In this document: positions 36,138 through 49,319 of the stretch, in pieces | How positions within the stretch are numbered: the first letter of the stretch is position 1 | Layout: each line of letters begins with the position of its first letter | Assembly (NCBI GenBank): GCA_013398615.1 | Contig: VZSR01003798.1 | Coordinates: 7,904,258-7,968,257 of the forward strand | Length of the DNA stretch: 64,000 bases | Direction: 5' to 3' | From: Brachypodius melanocephalos | Taxonomy: Eukaryota; Chordata; Aves; Passeriformes; Pycnonotidae | Translations under genes and position numbers: made by a program | The notes under the pieces: generated by a model | Database searches by the model: none | Told to the model about the DNA's origin: nothing | What the model saw: the letters and a program-made list of their open reading frames with translations, nothing else

Positions 36138-39100
36138 CACAGCAAATCTCCATCTACAGGGAATTAAACTGCAGCTTAAACTACTGCACTCCCTGAGCCC
36201 TTAGTGTGGACAATACTGACAGGGAGGAAGCAACTTAAGCCAATGAAAATGTAATGTTGGGCACCTAGAACACCACCATTAACTCTGCCTAAATATGGCT
36301 GTGTTTGGGGGTATGTCAGGAGAAAAAAAAAAGAATTACTTGCACCCTCCTCCCACCCCGCCTTAACAAGTATTCCTTCAGAGAAGCATTCGAAGGGGAA
36401 AGTGTCTGACACCACTTTCGTATAATAGATCCAAAAAGGCAGAAATCACTCATGACTACAAAATTGACAACCTTAATGCCTTGTAACAGGGACCAAGTGC
36501 TAAGTCATTTCCATCTTGCTTTTGAACTGAAAATTTTCTGAGTTTCTAGTTTATTAACACCAGAAGATTTGATGTCCAATTCTATTGTATTTCTGCAATA
36601 CAGGTGGTGCAGAAATAAAGGGAAGGGCTTTGCTTTTAATCCCTTTAATTTGGGCCTTCATCTTTTGAGACTCTCCCTGACCTCCTCTCAGACTCAGGGT
36701 CCAATGGCAGCAGCAGCCATGGGATGCTTTGCTCCTGTGCAGCTGTGCTGCCAAACAGAAACTCTCCAGACATGAGGAAGAAAATCCTGGGCCTGTGCTA
36801 AGACATGACTATGGCTAGACTCTCCCTCTGGAGTGAACTCAGCCTAAGGCCCATACCAACACTTGTACCTACATATACATAGTATGTATGGTATGTGAGC
36901 CTGGACTTGGAGCTGTCTTGGGCCTTTTCTTGCCTGAGTAGATATATCCTTTATGATTTGGTACCAGAGAGAAAAACCCTCCCCTGGTAATCTGCAGTAA
37001 TGTAAACCCTACTTGAAGACACACCATCTAACTTTGGAATTCCCCTGTGGGGAGTCTGGGCATTTATCTTTATCTGAAGCATCAAGAGCTGTCCATTGGC
37101 AAAGGCAGGACACACAAATTCCCAGGGTAATAATCTGATACAGCACAGCAAAACCTATATCCTTGGAGCAGATTGTGGGAAAGCATCAAGAGTTTGGTTG
37201 CTCTGCCAAAGCAAACAAGATGTTTCAAGCCCCATCATCTGCTCTGCAGTTCACACCCTTCCAGTGCTATCTTTTTCAGATGCCATGCCACACTGGTTAG
37301 TGGCAATGCTGTTGTCATGTGTGACTCATTCCATTTTACTGGAAATTAGAAAACCACATGCTGCACTGAAGAACTGCTTATTTATGCAGTCCCAGAGAGA
37401 ACTCCTCCTGCCATTATTTGTATACAGACTATTTCAGAATTTTGGAAACACAGGTTTTTACCAGGGTTCACCCAGAGGACAGATTAATCAACAGCACATT
37501 GCTCTTTCCAGGCTCTGTTGTGCCCTCCATACTTTCCAGTATGCCCCCCTGGAAATGCAAATGGTATTTTAGAACAGAGCACCTCCGTCATTACAGGATG
37601 TGTGGGAAGCAAAACAGAACACAGGGAGCAGTGGAATTGGAGGTGCGTTAGCAGAAGAGTCTGTCACTTATTTATTTCAGCCCTAGGCAGGTGAATTTCA
37701 CCCACAAAGAACAACACAATCAACTTGGTCTTGTTTGTTTTCTTTTGTAATTGTGTGCATTTATAAATCCTCCTCAAATATTTCCTGAGCACATCACAAT
37801 GCTACATTTAGTGATTAATGCTCAGTGTGAGTGAGATGAACTGGCATATTCAGGACAACAAAAAATCGCAGAGATGTCAACAGTGCATGCTTTCTGTGGA
37901 TTAAGAATTATTGGATAAAAACATTAATGCTTTTAACCAACATTCTATGGTGACAGCAAATCAAACTGGATAATTTTGAGTTCTGAAGCACAGGTCTGGA
38001 GTTACACATGATTCAAAGAACAATTTCCTATATGATGTGTTTTTCTAGTCTATATAAAATTGGTGTTGCTAAAGCAGCAGCACTAGAATGAAAAGTTAGA
38101 TTTGATTGTGTGTTTACAGGCAAAGGTTCTAGAAATTCCTAAATTACGAGATTGCATTAGTTTTTACAGGTAGAGATAAACCCAGTCTTATCTTTAGATG
38201 AAGAAACTGTTAAGAAGTTTCAGGCACCAGACATTTATGAAGAAAGAAAATAGAAATGTGAGCCATTCTTTTTTAAAGGTTAGCATAGCTTAAAAATTCC
38301 TGAAAATATTTATTATCATAACAGACTAGACCTGCTGAAATGTTCTCACTTAGGATTTGGTCTTTGACATTCTCAGAAATTCTGTTCACTCCATCAAATG
38401 GTTGCTATGAAAAGCAGAATTTAGCAACAAAAAGGAAAAGACACAAAGTAGTTAAAGGCCATTTAGAAAAAGACATTTGCTTTTAATGTTACTGACTACC
38501 CCTCAGGACCGAGATTAGAGTTCTGTTATGTTTTAAAGCTTTGCTTTCAAGCTTGCTGGAAGTGTCAGACAATTTGAATAGATCTCCATTTTAATTTCCA
38601 ATCTAGCAACATGGAACAGCTGCCATAACTTTGTGCAACGTGGCAAATTCAACATCCTCATCCCTCAAACGACAATCATCGAGAAGGGACTCTGAAAAAA
38701 GCATAATATGCTTCCATTTTTTACTACCTTTTAGTAACTCCCAGTCAAAATTGTGCTTCAGATGAAGAACCCAAACCCTCAATGGCACTTTTAACTTGCA
38801 CTGTCTATACCAGGAAGCAAAGGTTTTGAGTGAAACTTGATGGGATTTCTAGAACTGTTTTTCCTTCTTCCAGCCAGTGAGCTGGAGGTTTGTCCACATC
38901 CTGCTGACTGGCACATCACCATCAGCGTTAAAGACTCCCAGGCAGGATTTTCCCCACAGCTGTAGTGGGAAGTTCTAATGGAACAAGTCCCAGTTCAGCC
39001 TCACCAAATCTGCTGTGTGAAAGCCCCCCAGCTTCTACAGCTCTGGCAGCTGGAGTGAGTGTGAACTGAAATGTGTCATCCTCATGCTTTTCCTGCTTCT

Positions 39101-40295
39101 TAGCAGAAACAAAATGTTGAAAGGAAGATGGAAATAACAATTCTCAAGGTCTTTGCTTTTGTTTTTTTCAGACCATGTTAACTCAAGAGGGAAAACTGAA
39201 TCCAGAGGGAAAGCACTTTCAGAGTCAGATGAAAAGGACAGACAAGGACAAAGGCAGTTCAGCCACAGTCAAGGGAATTTGTGCGTTTGGGATATGGTAC
39301 ATCTCTGAGCACAAGCCCGTGTTACATGTAGTTTGAGGAGTATCTCTTTAGAGTACTGAAGCATGGATGTGTTGGTCTTATTCCAGGAACAACATCCCAT
39401 CTAGCTCTCATTCTGTATTCATTCATAGATTATCTACTGTGTGCACTTAGGTAAAGCTGCCTCCCACTCCTCTCCTTAATTCCAAATAGAAAACCCAGAG
39501 GAGTTTTGGGACTTTTCACCACACATGGTGCTGTCACCAGTGCACCCAAAAAGAAGAAACAGAAACATTCAGAGTCCAGAGACCCTGTTGCTCCAGGATA
39601 GACTATTTGTTTCTGTAAAAATAAAACACAATTTAAAAGTCTCTGGCATGTCTGATTTCAATTGCTAAATTAACATCTCTGTTCTCGTTTCTGCAACACT
39701 TCTCTACTACCAAGTTTGTGGTTTCTTGCCTTCCACACGATACAACCAGCTTCCGACCCTGAGATTTCCTCCCTTCAATCTACATTTCTCATGAAACTCA
39801 ATCTCCAAGCACGAAACCAACTCTCACTGATCTGTTTTCTCTTATCAGTATACTCACAGGTATATTTATAAATTAGGGAGGACACACATGTGGGTAGTAT
39901 GCATGTCTCTCACTTGAGTTTGCCTCTAGCAGCTGCCATTTAAACCACAGAAAGCAGAACAGAAATATTAAGCTCAGCATTTTCCAAGCGGGCTCCAGCT
40001 TTGGATGGCTTACTTGATACCATTCACTTCCAGGCAATAAAAATTATTTCTTCACAAAATCAGATTTTATCCCACCTTTTACACTGTCAGCTTAGGTCTC
40101 AAGGGAGCAGGTCAAGAACAGATAACACAGAAAGGCAAACAGAGCAGGTTAACTACATTTCACCTCAGTCCTACAGTGGTTGGACATGGCTGCCTGGGAC
40201 TGGAAGCAGGCTGCAAGCTGGTGCAATCACCTCCAACACCTATTTCTATCACTTTGCATTTTCTTTCATTAGTGGAGATAAATATTACTTTGAAT

Positions 40296-40335
40296 AAAAA
40301 AAAAAAAAAAAAAAAAAAAGAAAAGAAAAAAAAAA
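40296..40335. repeat. Long A-run
   Basis: About 24 A, then GAAAAG and 10 A, preceded by TTTGAATAAA. It looks like a retroposon tail but no source gene is recognisable in the upstream sequence. Confidence 0.85.
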
Positions 40336-41599
40336 GTACAGAAGTAAATATAAAACAAGCTGCAATAAGGTGGAACCAGAACTTCTTTAGAGATGGAAGC
40401 TTTCTGATTTGGAGGCTTGGCCATGAATATGCCCAAGCCTTCCTCCACATGCAGGACAGCCACAGCTCCCTAAGCTCAGTGAGGATCTGCTCGACCTGAC
40501 TCAGACACAGATCTTGTCTGCACAGCTCCTTTGGGATCACCAATTCTGCTCCTGGGAAAGGCCAAGTACTGATCCATTCCTTACATTCACTGCAATTCCT
40601 GCCAGTGCAGCTCCTGGACACTGGTGGCACAAACACATTCACTTCACCTGGCAATAAGCAGTTCTCTCTCAGCCTGAGTGCATGCCAAGAACAGTCTAAT
40701 CTGCTCAAGAAATTATAAGCCATGCAGCTATTTGCACTGAAACCCCTGCAGAAACAGCCCTCCCCCACTTCCTTCTCTGCTAGCTTGCTCTAACAGCAGG
40801 CAGACATAAGTGAAAGGAAAAACAATGAGAAAGGAAACTTGGGAGGGACAGGTTAGAAGCAGAAGGAAGAAGCAAAAGGTCTGACTGGGCAGACCGTATT
40901 CATGATGAAAAGCATTTGTACAAATAACCTAATTGCATTCTGTGGGACTGCCGGGCTGAGTAAAAGTGCTGCAAGTGCAAGCAACAATTGCAGAGGCAGG
41001 AAACAAGTAGGAAAAGAAAGAAAAAGGAAGCCTCACATGAATCGGACACCTGCACAGAGGAGAGCAGTCTCACACATCCCAGGAAAAACAAATCAACCAA
41101 AACACTCAGTGCCTTTGAGTTACTGCAGAAATATTTATAGCGCCTTTCCCGACCTCTGCCTCGCTTCCTGGCAGGCAACACCACAGAAAGAATCTTTACC
41201 ACTGGCATCCCCTTCTTCTGCCAAACAAGAAAGGAGTCCCTTCCCAGAGCTCTGCAAAGGCAGGAAGAGGGACCAGACAGGCTGCAGCAGTGGTCTGGTC
41301 TTCACCTGGGGAAGGACGAGTGTCAGCCCAGGCACACGGGAGGGAGCCTTGGCATCTCTTCCTGCGTGATGAATTGGGGGAACAGCATTGATTTTGTATG
41401 GATTACTCTCAGCAAGGAATAACACAGGAGCCAAGGAAGTCATGGGTTCCAACAAAACCCGTCATCTTTTCTAAATGGTCACTCCTTTCCTTTCCTTGCC
41501 CTACACGATGAGGCACTGAAGAGAATCTGATGTCCAGTAACTGAATTGCTGTTTCCAGTGAGCTCTTTCAGGAATTCTCAAGACACCTTCTATGACAGA

Positions 41600-41780
41600 A
41601 CGATTCTAAGTTTATAAATCATTAAAATAATGCATTTATTTATCAAAAGCTTTTCTCCTAAAGTGAAACACTAGAGAGCAATCCACTCATTCCAATGAAG
41701 ACATGCATTTGAATTCTCCGGGCTCACACTAATTGGCACTTTTCAAAATGTTTCCAGTTAGATTTGTCCATAAGCATGAA
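41600..41780. promoter_or_regulatory. Candidate conserved noncoding block
   Basis: Contains AATAATGCATTTATTTATC (near 41626), ATGCATTTGAATTC (near 41703) and CACACTAATTGGCAC (near 41726), the last combining a homeodomain-type TAATTG with a TTGGCA NFI half-site. No open frame. Unproven. Confidence 0.22.
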
Positions 41781-43034
41781 AAGGAAAATCAAAATATGTC
41801 TCTCTGAGATGGGCTGATGTTTGTGAAACAAAACTATCAAATCAGGGAAACCAGGGACTAAATTCAAAGCAATGATGGTTTGAGATCATACATTAAGATG
41901 ACAGGATCCTTCTAAATCACCTCAAACATGAAACACTTGCAGTACTAAGACACAAACTTATCTGAAAAACACACACTACCACCTACTGGCAATTATTCAT
42001 ATATGTTATTTACATACTGATAAGTGGCAACAATATGTGCACATTTGATTTGCATGAACTTTGCTAGAACAAAGAACATTCTTCATCTTTATAATTACTA
42101 GACCTGAAGAAAAACATATTTCTGTGGATGTAGCTCCCACAGTGTGTGACTAGTTACTGTTTTCTTCTCAATAAGATCTTAAACCACAATAGCTGTTTAG
42201 TGAAACACTTCCCATTTAAGGTGGTTGGTTTTGCCAGTAATGTAATAAGGGATTTTTTTGGCTCATCCATAAGTTGGTAACATGGTCCCACCAGGCTTAC
42301 AGATCTTCCCATTTCACACCCACTGTCCTGGAAGTGGGGCATAAATTATTACAGTGGTGGTATGGGACCAGGGAGGAAAACCAGGGCAGGTGCTGCTCCT
42401 GGATACAACCACTCTCCAGCCCCAATCACACAGAAGGCTGGGAAAAGGAGGAGCTAACACGAAGGAAAGATGATACTCTCGAAACATCTTTTTCCCCAGG
42501 TGATTCCCTACCTTTTGCTGCAGTTCTCACCTTCCTGCCCTAAGGTTCACAGTAATGCCACAGAAACATCCTGGAGGTAAAAGTGTTGTGATTTACGTAC
42601 CAGGAAGAAGTGCACATCACACGCATCACCCTGGCTGAGCTGGGGTGACATTTTTCATGAGGAATCTCTGCATGATTGCTGAGGTGCTGCTGCTGTGGAT
42701 GATGCCTAATTTTGGACATCATTCAGAATATAAAGATGATGCTGGGACTATGTCAATGTGCAGCCTGACTGAGCCTTCACCTCACCAAAAAGAAACTGTG
42801 CCAGGAAAGCCAGGCCTGACTCCACTGAGTCACGCTCCGACCTGCTATGCACTTGATCTCAGCCCTGCTGCTGTCATTCCTTGCATGAGATCAGCTTCCA
42901 GAGAGGATTTTGGTACGTGGGTGGCAATGCCAGAAAGATTGGCTGGCCCTGATGTAAAGGCTCTCTGAAGGCCAAAGACGGAGACTGAGAAGAATTGCCC
43001 CTGCAGTTCCAAGGGCACCTGCCCACATGATGCA

Positions 43035-43063
43035 TTTTTCATTGTCCTGAGGACAAATACCAG
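43035..43063. repeat. Copy 1 of a 29-bp near-identical duplication
   Basis: Matches 44658-44686 at 28 of 29 positions (A/G difference at position 25). It contains a short hairpin, TTGTCC-TGA-GGACAA. Flanks do not align by eye. It may be the best-kept core of an old dispersed repeat. Confidence 0.7.
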
Positions 43064-43347
43064 GTTAAACCCCAGACAATGTCTACTCAAAAGTCAAACC
43101 AGCAACAGCAGAAGCTCATTGCCAGCTGTTACAGCCCTGCAGGAAAAACACCTTTTCAGCATCTTATAAATAAACCATCCTATCCAAAAATGGCATTGTA
43201 AGTATATAAATAAATCACCATTTTGAAATCAATAAACTTTTATGCATTTGCAATTAATACAATTTATAGTTTAGTTAGATTTTTTTAACCTTAGTTGATT
43301 TTTCAAAATACTTTTTCTGTTAGCTGAATCCTAGCTAATCTTAAGCT

Positions 43348-43556
43348 GTGCCAAGGGAAATACAGGTTGGATATTAGGAAAAAGTTTTTTGCAGGAAGAG
43401 TGATAAAGTACTGGTGGGGGTGGAGCCACCATCCCTTGATGTGTTTAAAGAAAGACTGGATGTGGAACTCGGTGCCATGGTTTAGTTGAGGTCTTAGGGC
43501 AGGGTTGGACTCGATGATCTTGAAGGTCTCTTCCAACCCAGTGATTCTGTGATTCT
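43348..43556 (+). mobile_element. CR1 LINE, 3' end fragment
   Basis: About 210 bp matching the 3' end of avian CR1: GTGCCAAGGGAAATACAGG, then TTGGATATTAGGAAAAAG, CCACCATCCCTTGATGTGTT, GGTTGGACTCGATGATCTTG, AGGTCTCTTCCAACC, ending in GTGATTCT/GATTCT. CR1 copies are typically 5'-truncated and end in such 8-mer repeats rather than poly(A). Relative to the consensus I recall, about 20 bp are missing near 43413 (the GGCTGCCCAGGGAGG part). It carries no coding capacity. Confidence 0.95.
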
Positions 43557-44657
43557 AATTATACCCCAGGTTTCCTGCTGGCAAGTATCAGACTAGCTCA
43601 AGACAGGCCTTCAGATATGCTGTGCTAATGCCTGACACTCAGAACAGACACTTTTCGTTCTCTTCAATATGTGCATTGCAAGTAGTATTTTAATTGGGCT
43701 CCCAATTCAGAAGGCTGGAATGAGCTCGTGAGTCATTTTTACAAGTTGACTCACATGCTACAAAAATGAAGAATTTGGTGCAGGGGAAAAGAAAAAGCAG
43801 AGGGTGGGTTTGTGGATTTCTGCACATCCCTGTCATGGGGAAAAGGGTGAGTTTGTCCCTAGCACCCAGCTGCAGCAGCACAGGGGTCAGCAAGTGCATT
43901 GCTCAGATGAGCCTTCTTCATCTCTAACTGTTGAAGGAAGGATGCTCTTAGCAGGCTTTTGTTTCACAAAAACAGTGATGAAGAGATTATATAAAGCATT
44001 ATAATTCTGAGATCCTTTTCCTTTTGGAAAAAGGGACCAGTCCCAGCATCAGGATGCCTGGTTTCAGGGTGTTTCAGTGACTGCATTTCAGCAGTTCCAT
44101 TTCAAGACTAGGCAACATAGAGACAACAGGGAGAGGGCTCCTCCTCTCCCTTAGACACCAACCCTGCATCTTCAATCTCATACTGGAGACAGAGTTGGAT
44201 TAAGTTCTTTTTTCCCTGCACAGCACCAAGGAAATGTCCCACAGCTCCCACTATAACCATGGGAAAACCCTGATGTCTTCCCAGTGCACTGCCTGCATTG
44301 CTTGTGTAACCTCAGAGCCTCAAAACATTCACATGGGTGCAAGGGATGGGAACTCAGTCAGAACAAGGCAAGTGGAATCAAACTTACCCTTCTTTTTCCT
44401 GTGTTACCTCAAAAAGTGGTAAACCCCACATTTATTCACTGAAGCAAGGAAGTGTGAACTTACACAAGGAAGTGTGAATAGCAATACACAGAAACTGCAA
44501 GAAAATCCTTTTCCTTATACTGAGGAAAAAGCTTTTTTGACCTGTCACTTAGCCTGTCATAATCACATTTTAACATTTTTCTTTCTTTATCCTTAGAGAA
44601 ATCTATACAATACACAAATGAAAGGCAAATTCAGAGAAGGCAGAAAATGCCAGGGCG

Positions 44658-44686
44658 TTTTTCATTGTCCTGAGGACAAATGCCAG
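44658..44686. repeat. Copy 2 of the 29-bp near-identical duplication
   Basis: Same orientation as the copy at 43035, 1.62 kb away, same TTGTCC/GGACAA hairpin. Not next to the CR1 fragment, so not explained by it. Confidence 0.7.
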
Positions 44687-45589
44687 AGCCCTTCTGGGAC
44701 ATTCAGAACATCTAGTCACTGTATCTTATTCAAGGGAAAAACCATCTGTCAACGAACTAATCGCTGCACGAATTCAGAGACAAGTGAAAATAAAAAGCCA
44801 ATACAAACATGCAAATGAGGTTCCAGTCAGCAACTAGCCACAGAAAACAAACAAATCCCATCCACAAAGCCTGGCATTTGGGTCCAGCCATTTTTCACTG
44901 AAGGAGGGAATAATGCAAAGTGATCTTCAAACAGGAATTTTCAAATCAATCAATATGACTGTGGAAAGATGGGCATGAACCAAACCTGGATCCATACCCG
45001 ACCTACAGAAGGCAGTAACAGCAACAGAACAGAGCATTGACATAACAACTGAGCTCCTACCACATTATTAACAGTATTAAAAGCCCTACTAGTTAATATT
45101 TAAACATCCAATAATATGGAACAATTTGAGTCTAAGCTCGTGGCTGACTGCAGCCTTCATTTTTGATCAGAAACACACTACCTCAAGGGAAAGATCCAAG
45201 TGACTAATGTTCCTAGTGGCCAGGATTCTATCACCAGTGAAAAGTGAAGCATCTACCCCATGTGTGGGCCCAACTCTCATATTTTTTTCATGAGTATCTT
45301 CTATGACAAGGGACTTGATGATATGTGGACTGAGATCTTTGCCAGTCTTCCTCTTGAAAAGTGAAAGCCCTCTCCTGGGTCACCACAAGTACACTTTCCC
45401 TCAAGCACAAAGGCACGAAGAACACTCTGCAAAAGAGTTCCTTGATGTTAAGGCCCTGTTGTTTCTTTATTTTTTAAGCCTTGCTTCAGGATGCACATGC
45501 AAATGGCAAAAGGATGTCTATTGTTTTGATTCTGCACCAAGTTTGTTCTCATATTGATGAAAAAGATTGAACAAGAGAGGAAAACTGGG

Positions 45590-46290
45590 ATATTTCAGGA
45601 CATTAGCATGTGCCATGTTAAATAAACAACTGAATTAGACTTCAGTTTCAGCAGCATGAAAGAAGTTCAGTTTTGCACTAGCCGAAATCAACCTGAAGGA
45701 GTCCGAACTTCTGAGAGTTAAAATCATAATTGCTTCCTTAAAGGCATCGCTTGAATAAAATTAAATGCATTTCTCCAAAAGCTTCACTAGCAAAGCAACT
45801 GATTGGCCCTTGAGGATTCCTATAGATACTTGTCATTCAGCATGAAATCAGGTCAGCAGCTAAAATTAAACACCCACCTCTCCCTTGCACCGCATGTGGA
45901 GTCATCGCTTTTAGTATTGCTCAGCCTCTGCCTCCCCAAATGGGTTCATTCTTACCACAAGCTTAAAGGCTGTCTTATCAAGGAGCACTGATGGATACAG
46001 TCATTCCTGCTCTGAGATGAAACTGTTGGGAATCAGGCTCGCAGTCCCTTTGACTCCATCTGCATTGATTAGCTCTCGGGCAGCCTGCCAAGGCACTGTG
46101 CTGCCTCTTACCCTCGCCACTGTTAATCTGCCTCAGCGAGGCCTGCAAGCCCTACATAAACTGCAATTTCTCTTCATTAGTGTGATTCTGCCTGCATGAA
46201 TCTGATAACATATGGGATATTATCATAAAACAGCCTATTTCACCAATTCATTTTCTCCTTTATGAAGATTATGAATGTACTGCAAGCACA
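45590..46290. promoter_or_regulatory. Candidate conserved noncoding block(s)
   Basis: Several hundred bases of non-repetitive, balanced sequence with scattered CpGs and developmental-type motifs (TAAATAAACAAC forkhead-like near 45620, TTGATTAGC near 46065, TCATTAGTGTGATT near 46175). The small open frames inside have no recognisable domains. Judged by eye only. Confidence 0.25.
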
Positions 46291-46469
46291 TAGGCAGGGT
46301 AGAACAGAGGAGTCTACTGTACAGTTTAGCTTTGATTCGGTTTCTAAAATGCAGATAGCCTTCCTTTTATGTTCACATTTCCCAATAATCCTGGGCTAAT
46401 ATATTATAAAAACTGCTGACTCTCTCTCCCTGGTTTCCTCTAGTTCCTTATGGCTGATCCACACTCCAT

Positions 46470-46650
46470 GTCGCTTGCCTGGATTGAGATTTTAACGATG
46501 AACAGAGCTAGCAGATGCCACACAATGGAAAAAATGGGAGCTACAGTAACTGTTTAGTCAACCCTAATCACTGCCACAGTCTGACTAAGCATGAACATGA
46601 AACATGATCACAGTTTGACTACGGATTATGTAATTTCAAACATATGCTTC
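46470..46650. promoter_or_regulatory. Candidate conserved noncoding block
   Basis: A compact non-repetitive stretch with CACAATGG (SOX-like, near 46521), AACCCTAATCAC (near 46560) and ATTATGTAAT (near 46625). Texture suggests a conserved element; unproven. Confidence 0.22.
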
Positions 46651-47738
46651 ATGCCCCCTCACTTCCTGCCTGTTTCAGATAACGCCAGTCTGCTGGAACG
46701 GGCAGTTTCTGCACAGCTGAATGAGCACTTTGTCTGGGAATGACAGGGATGCAGGTAGATTCCTACCTGCTTCTGTGATTTATTAATTAGCACGTGTCCC
46801 CATTTAATGAAGTCTGCGTGCCCTCTGCTGGTACATGCCTGCACTCCTAGAACATCAACACTCATAAATGGAATAGTCTTACACAGAGAGCTGCTGTTGC
46901 TCCTTGGACAACGTGTGTGTGCCTGTCCTGGTGTGCTTACACGTGCAATACAGAATAAAACGAAATTAAGATCCCCCTTTATTCTAAACAACCCAGCTGT
47001 TTTGCCCTTAAAACAGTTAGTTTGGTTTATGCCTCTGTTTTGAGGGCATTTTCTGCTAAAAGGAACCATTCCAATTGCACAGTGCATGTCTCCTGCAGAG
47101 GAGATTTTGTATGCACTGATCCCTCAAGGAGTGGGCCTAAGGGGATGCTGCAGAGGACAGAGAACATAGGAGCCTGCAGCAAACACAGACTTGTTCTGAG
47201 CTGCCCCCAAGAAAAAAAAATAATTCAGCTTTCCAGGATTAATCCATTATAAAATGCTACACTAACTCCTGGCTAATCTGTATCAATTACTGAGTACAGA
47301 CACAAGCAGTAAAGGTCATTGTAATAAGCAGTTCACTCCTTAAATTGCTTCCACTGCCAAACTGAGTCAGGATTGCTAGGGATCATTACTAGGGGATCAT
47401 TAGCTTAACTCTGACAACCTCTTCTGCAGACCCTTCTAACTCTTTAAACTGCCCAACAAGAGCAACAGCAGAACCTCCAAGACTATGGAATGGCTCTTTT
47501 TCTCAAGGAAACAACCAAAAAACCACAGGATGGGCAGGGTGAAAGTAGCATCAAATGAAGATAAATATGCCCATATACTGCCAGCTGGCACCAGAGGGGT
47601 GCTGACAGTTCCCTTCAGCTGGATGGTTCCAGGAGAAATGGGACATGCCCGTGCACCATTCATACATGGTACTAGAGAGGAGGGGAAAAATACCCTGTCT
47701 CCCTGTACCCTACACCATGACAAAGCCCATGGAAAAGA

Positions 47739-47780
47739 ACAAAAAAAAAAAAAAAAACAACAACAACAAAAAAAAAACAA
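47739..47780. repeat. A-rich/CAA tract
   Basis: A 17-base A-run, (CAA)n, then another A-run. Simple sequence; it produces a false Lys/Gln-rich open frame. Confidence 0.85.
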
Positions 47781-49265
47781 CCCCAAACCTGAAGAAAAAG
47801 AAATTTTTTCTGCCTCACTAATGGCAATTAAAACAGTAACAACAAGAGAAAAAGTAAACAGCTGAGTGCATGGCTGACTTCCTGCCCTGGGCAGTGTCAG
47901 CACATCTGCTCCTGGCAGTGCCCAGCAGCACTGGCACAGGTAGCACTGCGAGACTCTGTCACAAGGGTTAACCACTGCCTACCAAAGAGAGGGTGCAGGC
48001 ATGAATGTCATTGAAAACTGGCTGGCTCAGAGCATATGAAAAGCTCTGTGTAAATTTTAAATGCTGCTCATATACAAGAGCCAACACTGAGTGTGGACTG
48101 GTGACCTGTGCCAGGGGGCTTTGCCTTCGAGAGGAAGTTATTGCTCAGATGCATATCAAGGACTCCTATCTATTATTTCCTTTCCTTTTAAACTGAGCAG
48201 TAGCTATTGCAGAAATGTGTGAGTACAGACCAGTCTAACTGCTGCAGGAGACAGAAATGTCAAACAGGCTGTCAGGAATAGGAATCAGAGTTATATTCAG
48301 TCGTGCCCAGATGAAAGCATAGCACAAAAATGACCTACAGTGGCATCTTCTCTATCTTTCTGTAATTTCACTTTATTATTAAACTCCATTCTCACTGCAG
48401 TCTCATCCAGACTCGAAGAGGTCACAACCAAACACGGAAGCAAACACAGCATTAAACCCAATTTTATGCCCAATGTACTGCTATTTCAGCTCTGTTAAAG
48501 TACTGTGATCTGCCTGAGAAATGAGGAGAGCCAAGAGACAGGTGTAGGCAGATATTTTTCAAAAGTGCTAAAAAGCATGAGTTTCAAAGCAGAACATGGC
48601 TGGAAAGGAGAGAGGCGGCTCATTAACCCACAGGTACTAATATATTTTAAAACATGACCCATTTTACAGAGTCAGAGTACAGAAAATGTCCACACTGTGG
48701 TTCTAATAAAGCCTGTGACAGCAATAAGGGACACTGAACAGATACAAGAAGCTGGATGTGTAGGTGAGCAGGAGATGGAGCCAGGCCAAACTTCCTGCCA
48801 TAAACACACACACGTTATTTTTCCAAATCCAGACACAAGCTTATTTATTTCTATTTCAAGGGTGTACACATTGTACTGGAGACACATTCTCAGTAACAAG
48901 TATCTGTCCCTGCATGGTCAAACTACCCCCCTACAGTTATTCCTGCTGGCTGGTGATGTCTCTGTTAGAGCTGTGTCACCATCAGTGCTGGCAGCTCCCC
49001 ACAGCAACAACCCAAACTGCACAAACAACTCAGCTATGGATAAAAACCTCATTCTGGTTGTATGTCCTCATTTAGTATTTGGTTGGACTGGAAGACAAGA
49101 TCATCTCACTTTCCTCCTTCTGCTAAGGAGATACAAAAGAGATACAAGAGCTAGGAAACTGACTCTATTTTTATCTATATTTTTATATTTTTAATATATA
49201 TTTATATGTATAGAAATTGTGGGCAGATGGGAAAATTCTGCCTGACTCCAGGAAATCATTTCTTT

Positions 49266-49319
49266 TTATATATACACATATATATATATATTTATATAAT
49301 ATATATATATAGAGAGAGA
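49266..49319. repeat. TA microsatellite ending in GA repeats
   Basis: Imperfect (TA)n with a central break (TTTATATAA) and a terminal AGAGAGAGA. The preceding 49160-49212 is also T/TA-rich. Confidence 0.9.

Larger units (their letters stand above)
36138..43347. other. Gene-free DNA between the tandem array and the CR1 fragment
   Basis: No coding sequence recognised. The longest frame, 202 codons on the minus strand (40768-40160), runs through the A-run at 40296 and encodes a poly-Phe stretch, so it is probably accidental. Also holds candidate block 41600-41780 and copy 1 of the 29-bp duplication. Confidence 0.55.

Noticed and set aside
40235..40335. A-run preceded by AATAAA as the tail of a processed pseudogene
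   Set aside because: No recognisable parent coding sequence upstream and no target-site duplication found by eye.
40160..40768. 202-codon minus-strand frame as a possible gene
   Set aside because: It includes a poly-Phe stretch from the A-run and matches no family I know.
47436..47975. 179-codon minus-strand frame
   Set aside because: Contains poly-Phe/poly-Cys from the A/CAA-rich tract at 47739-47780; simple-sequence artefact.
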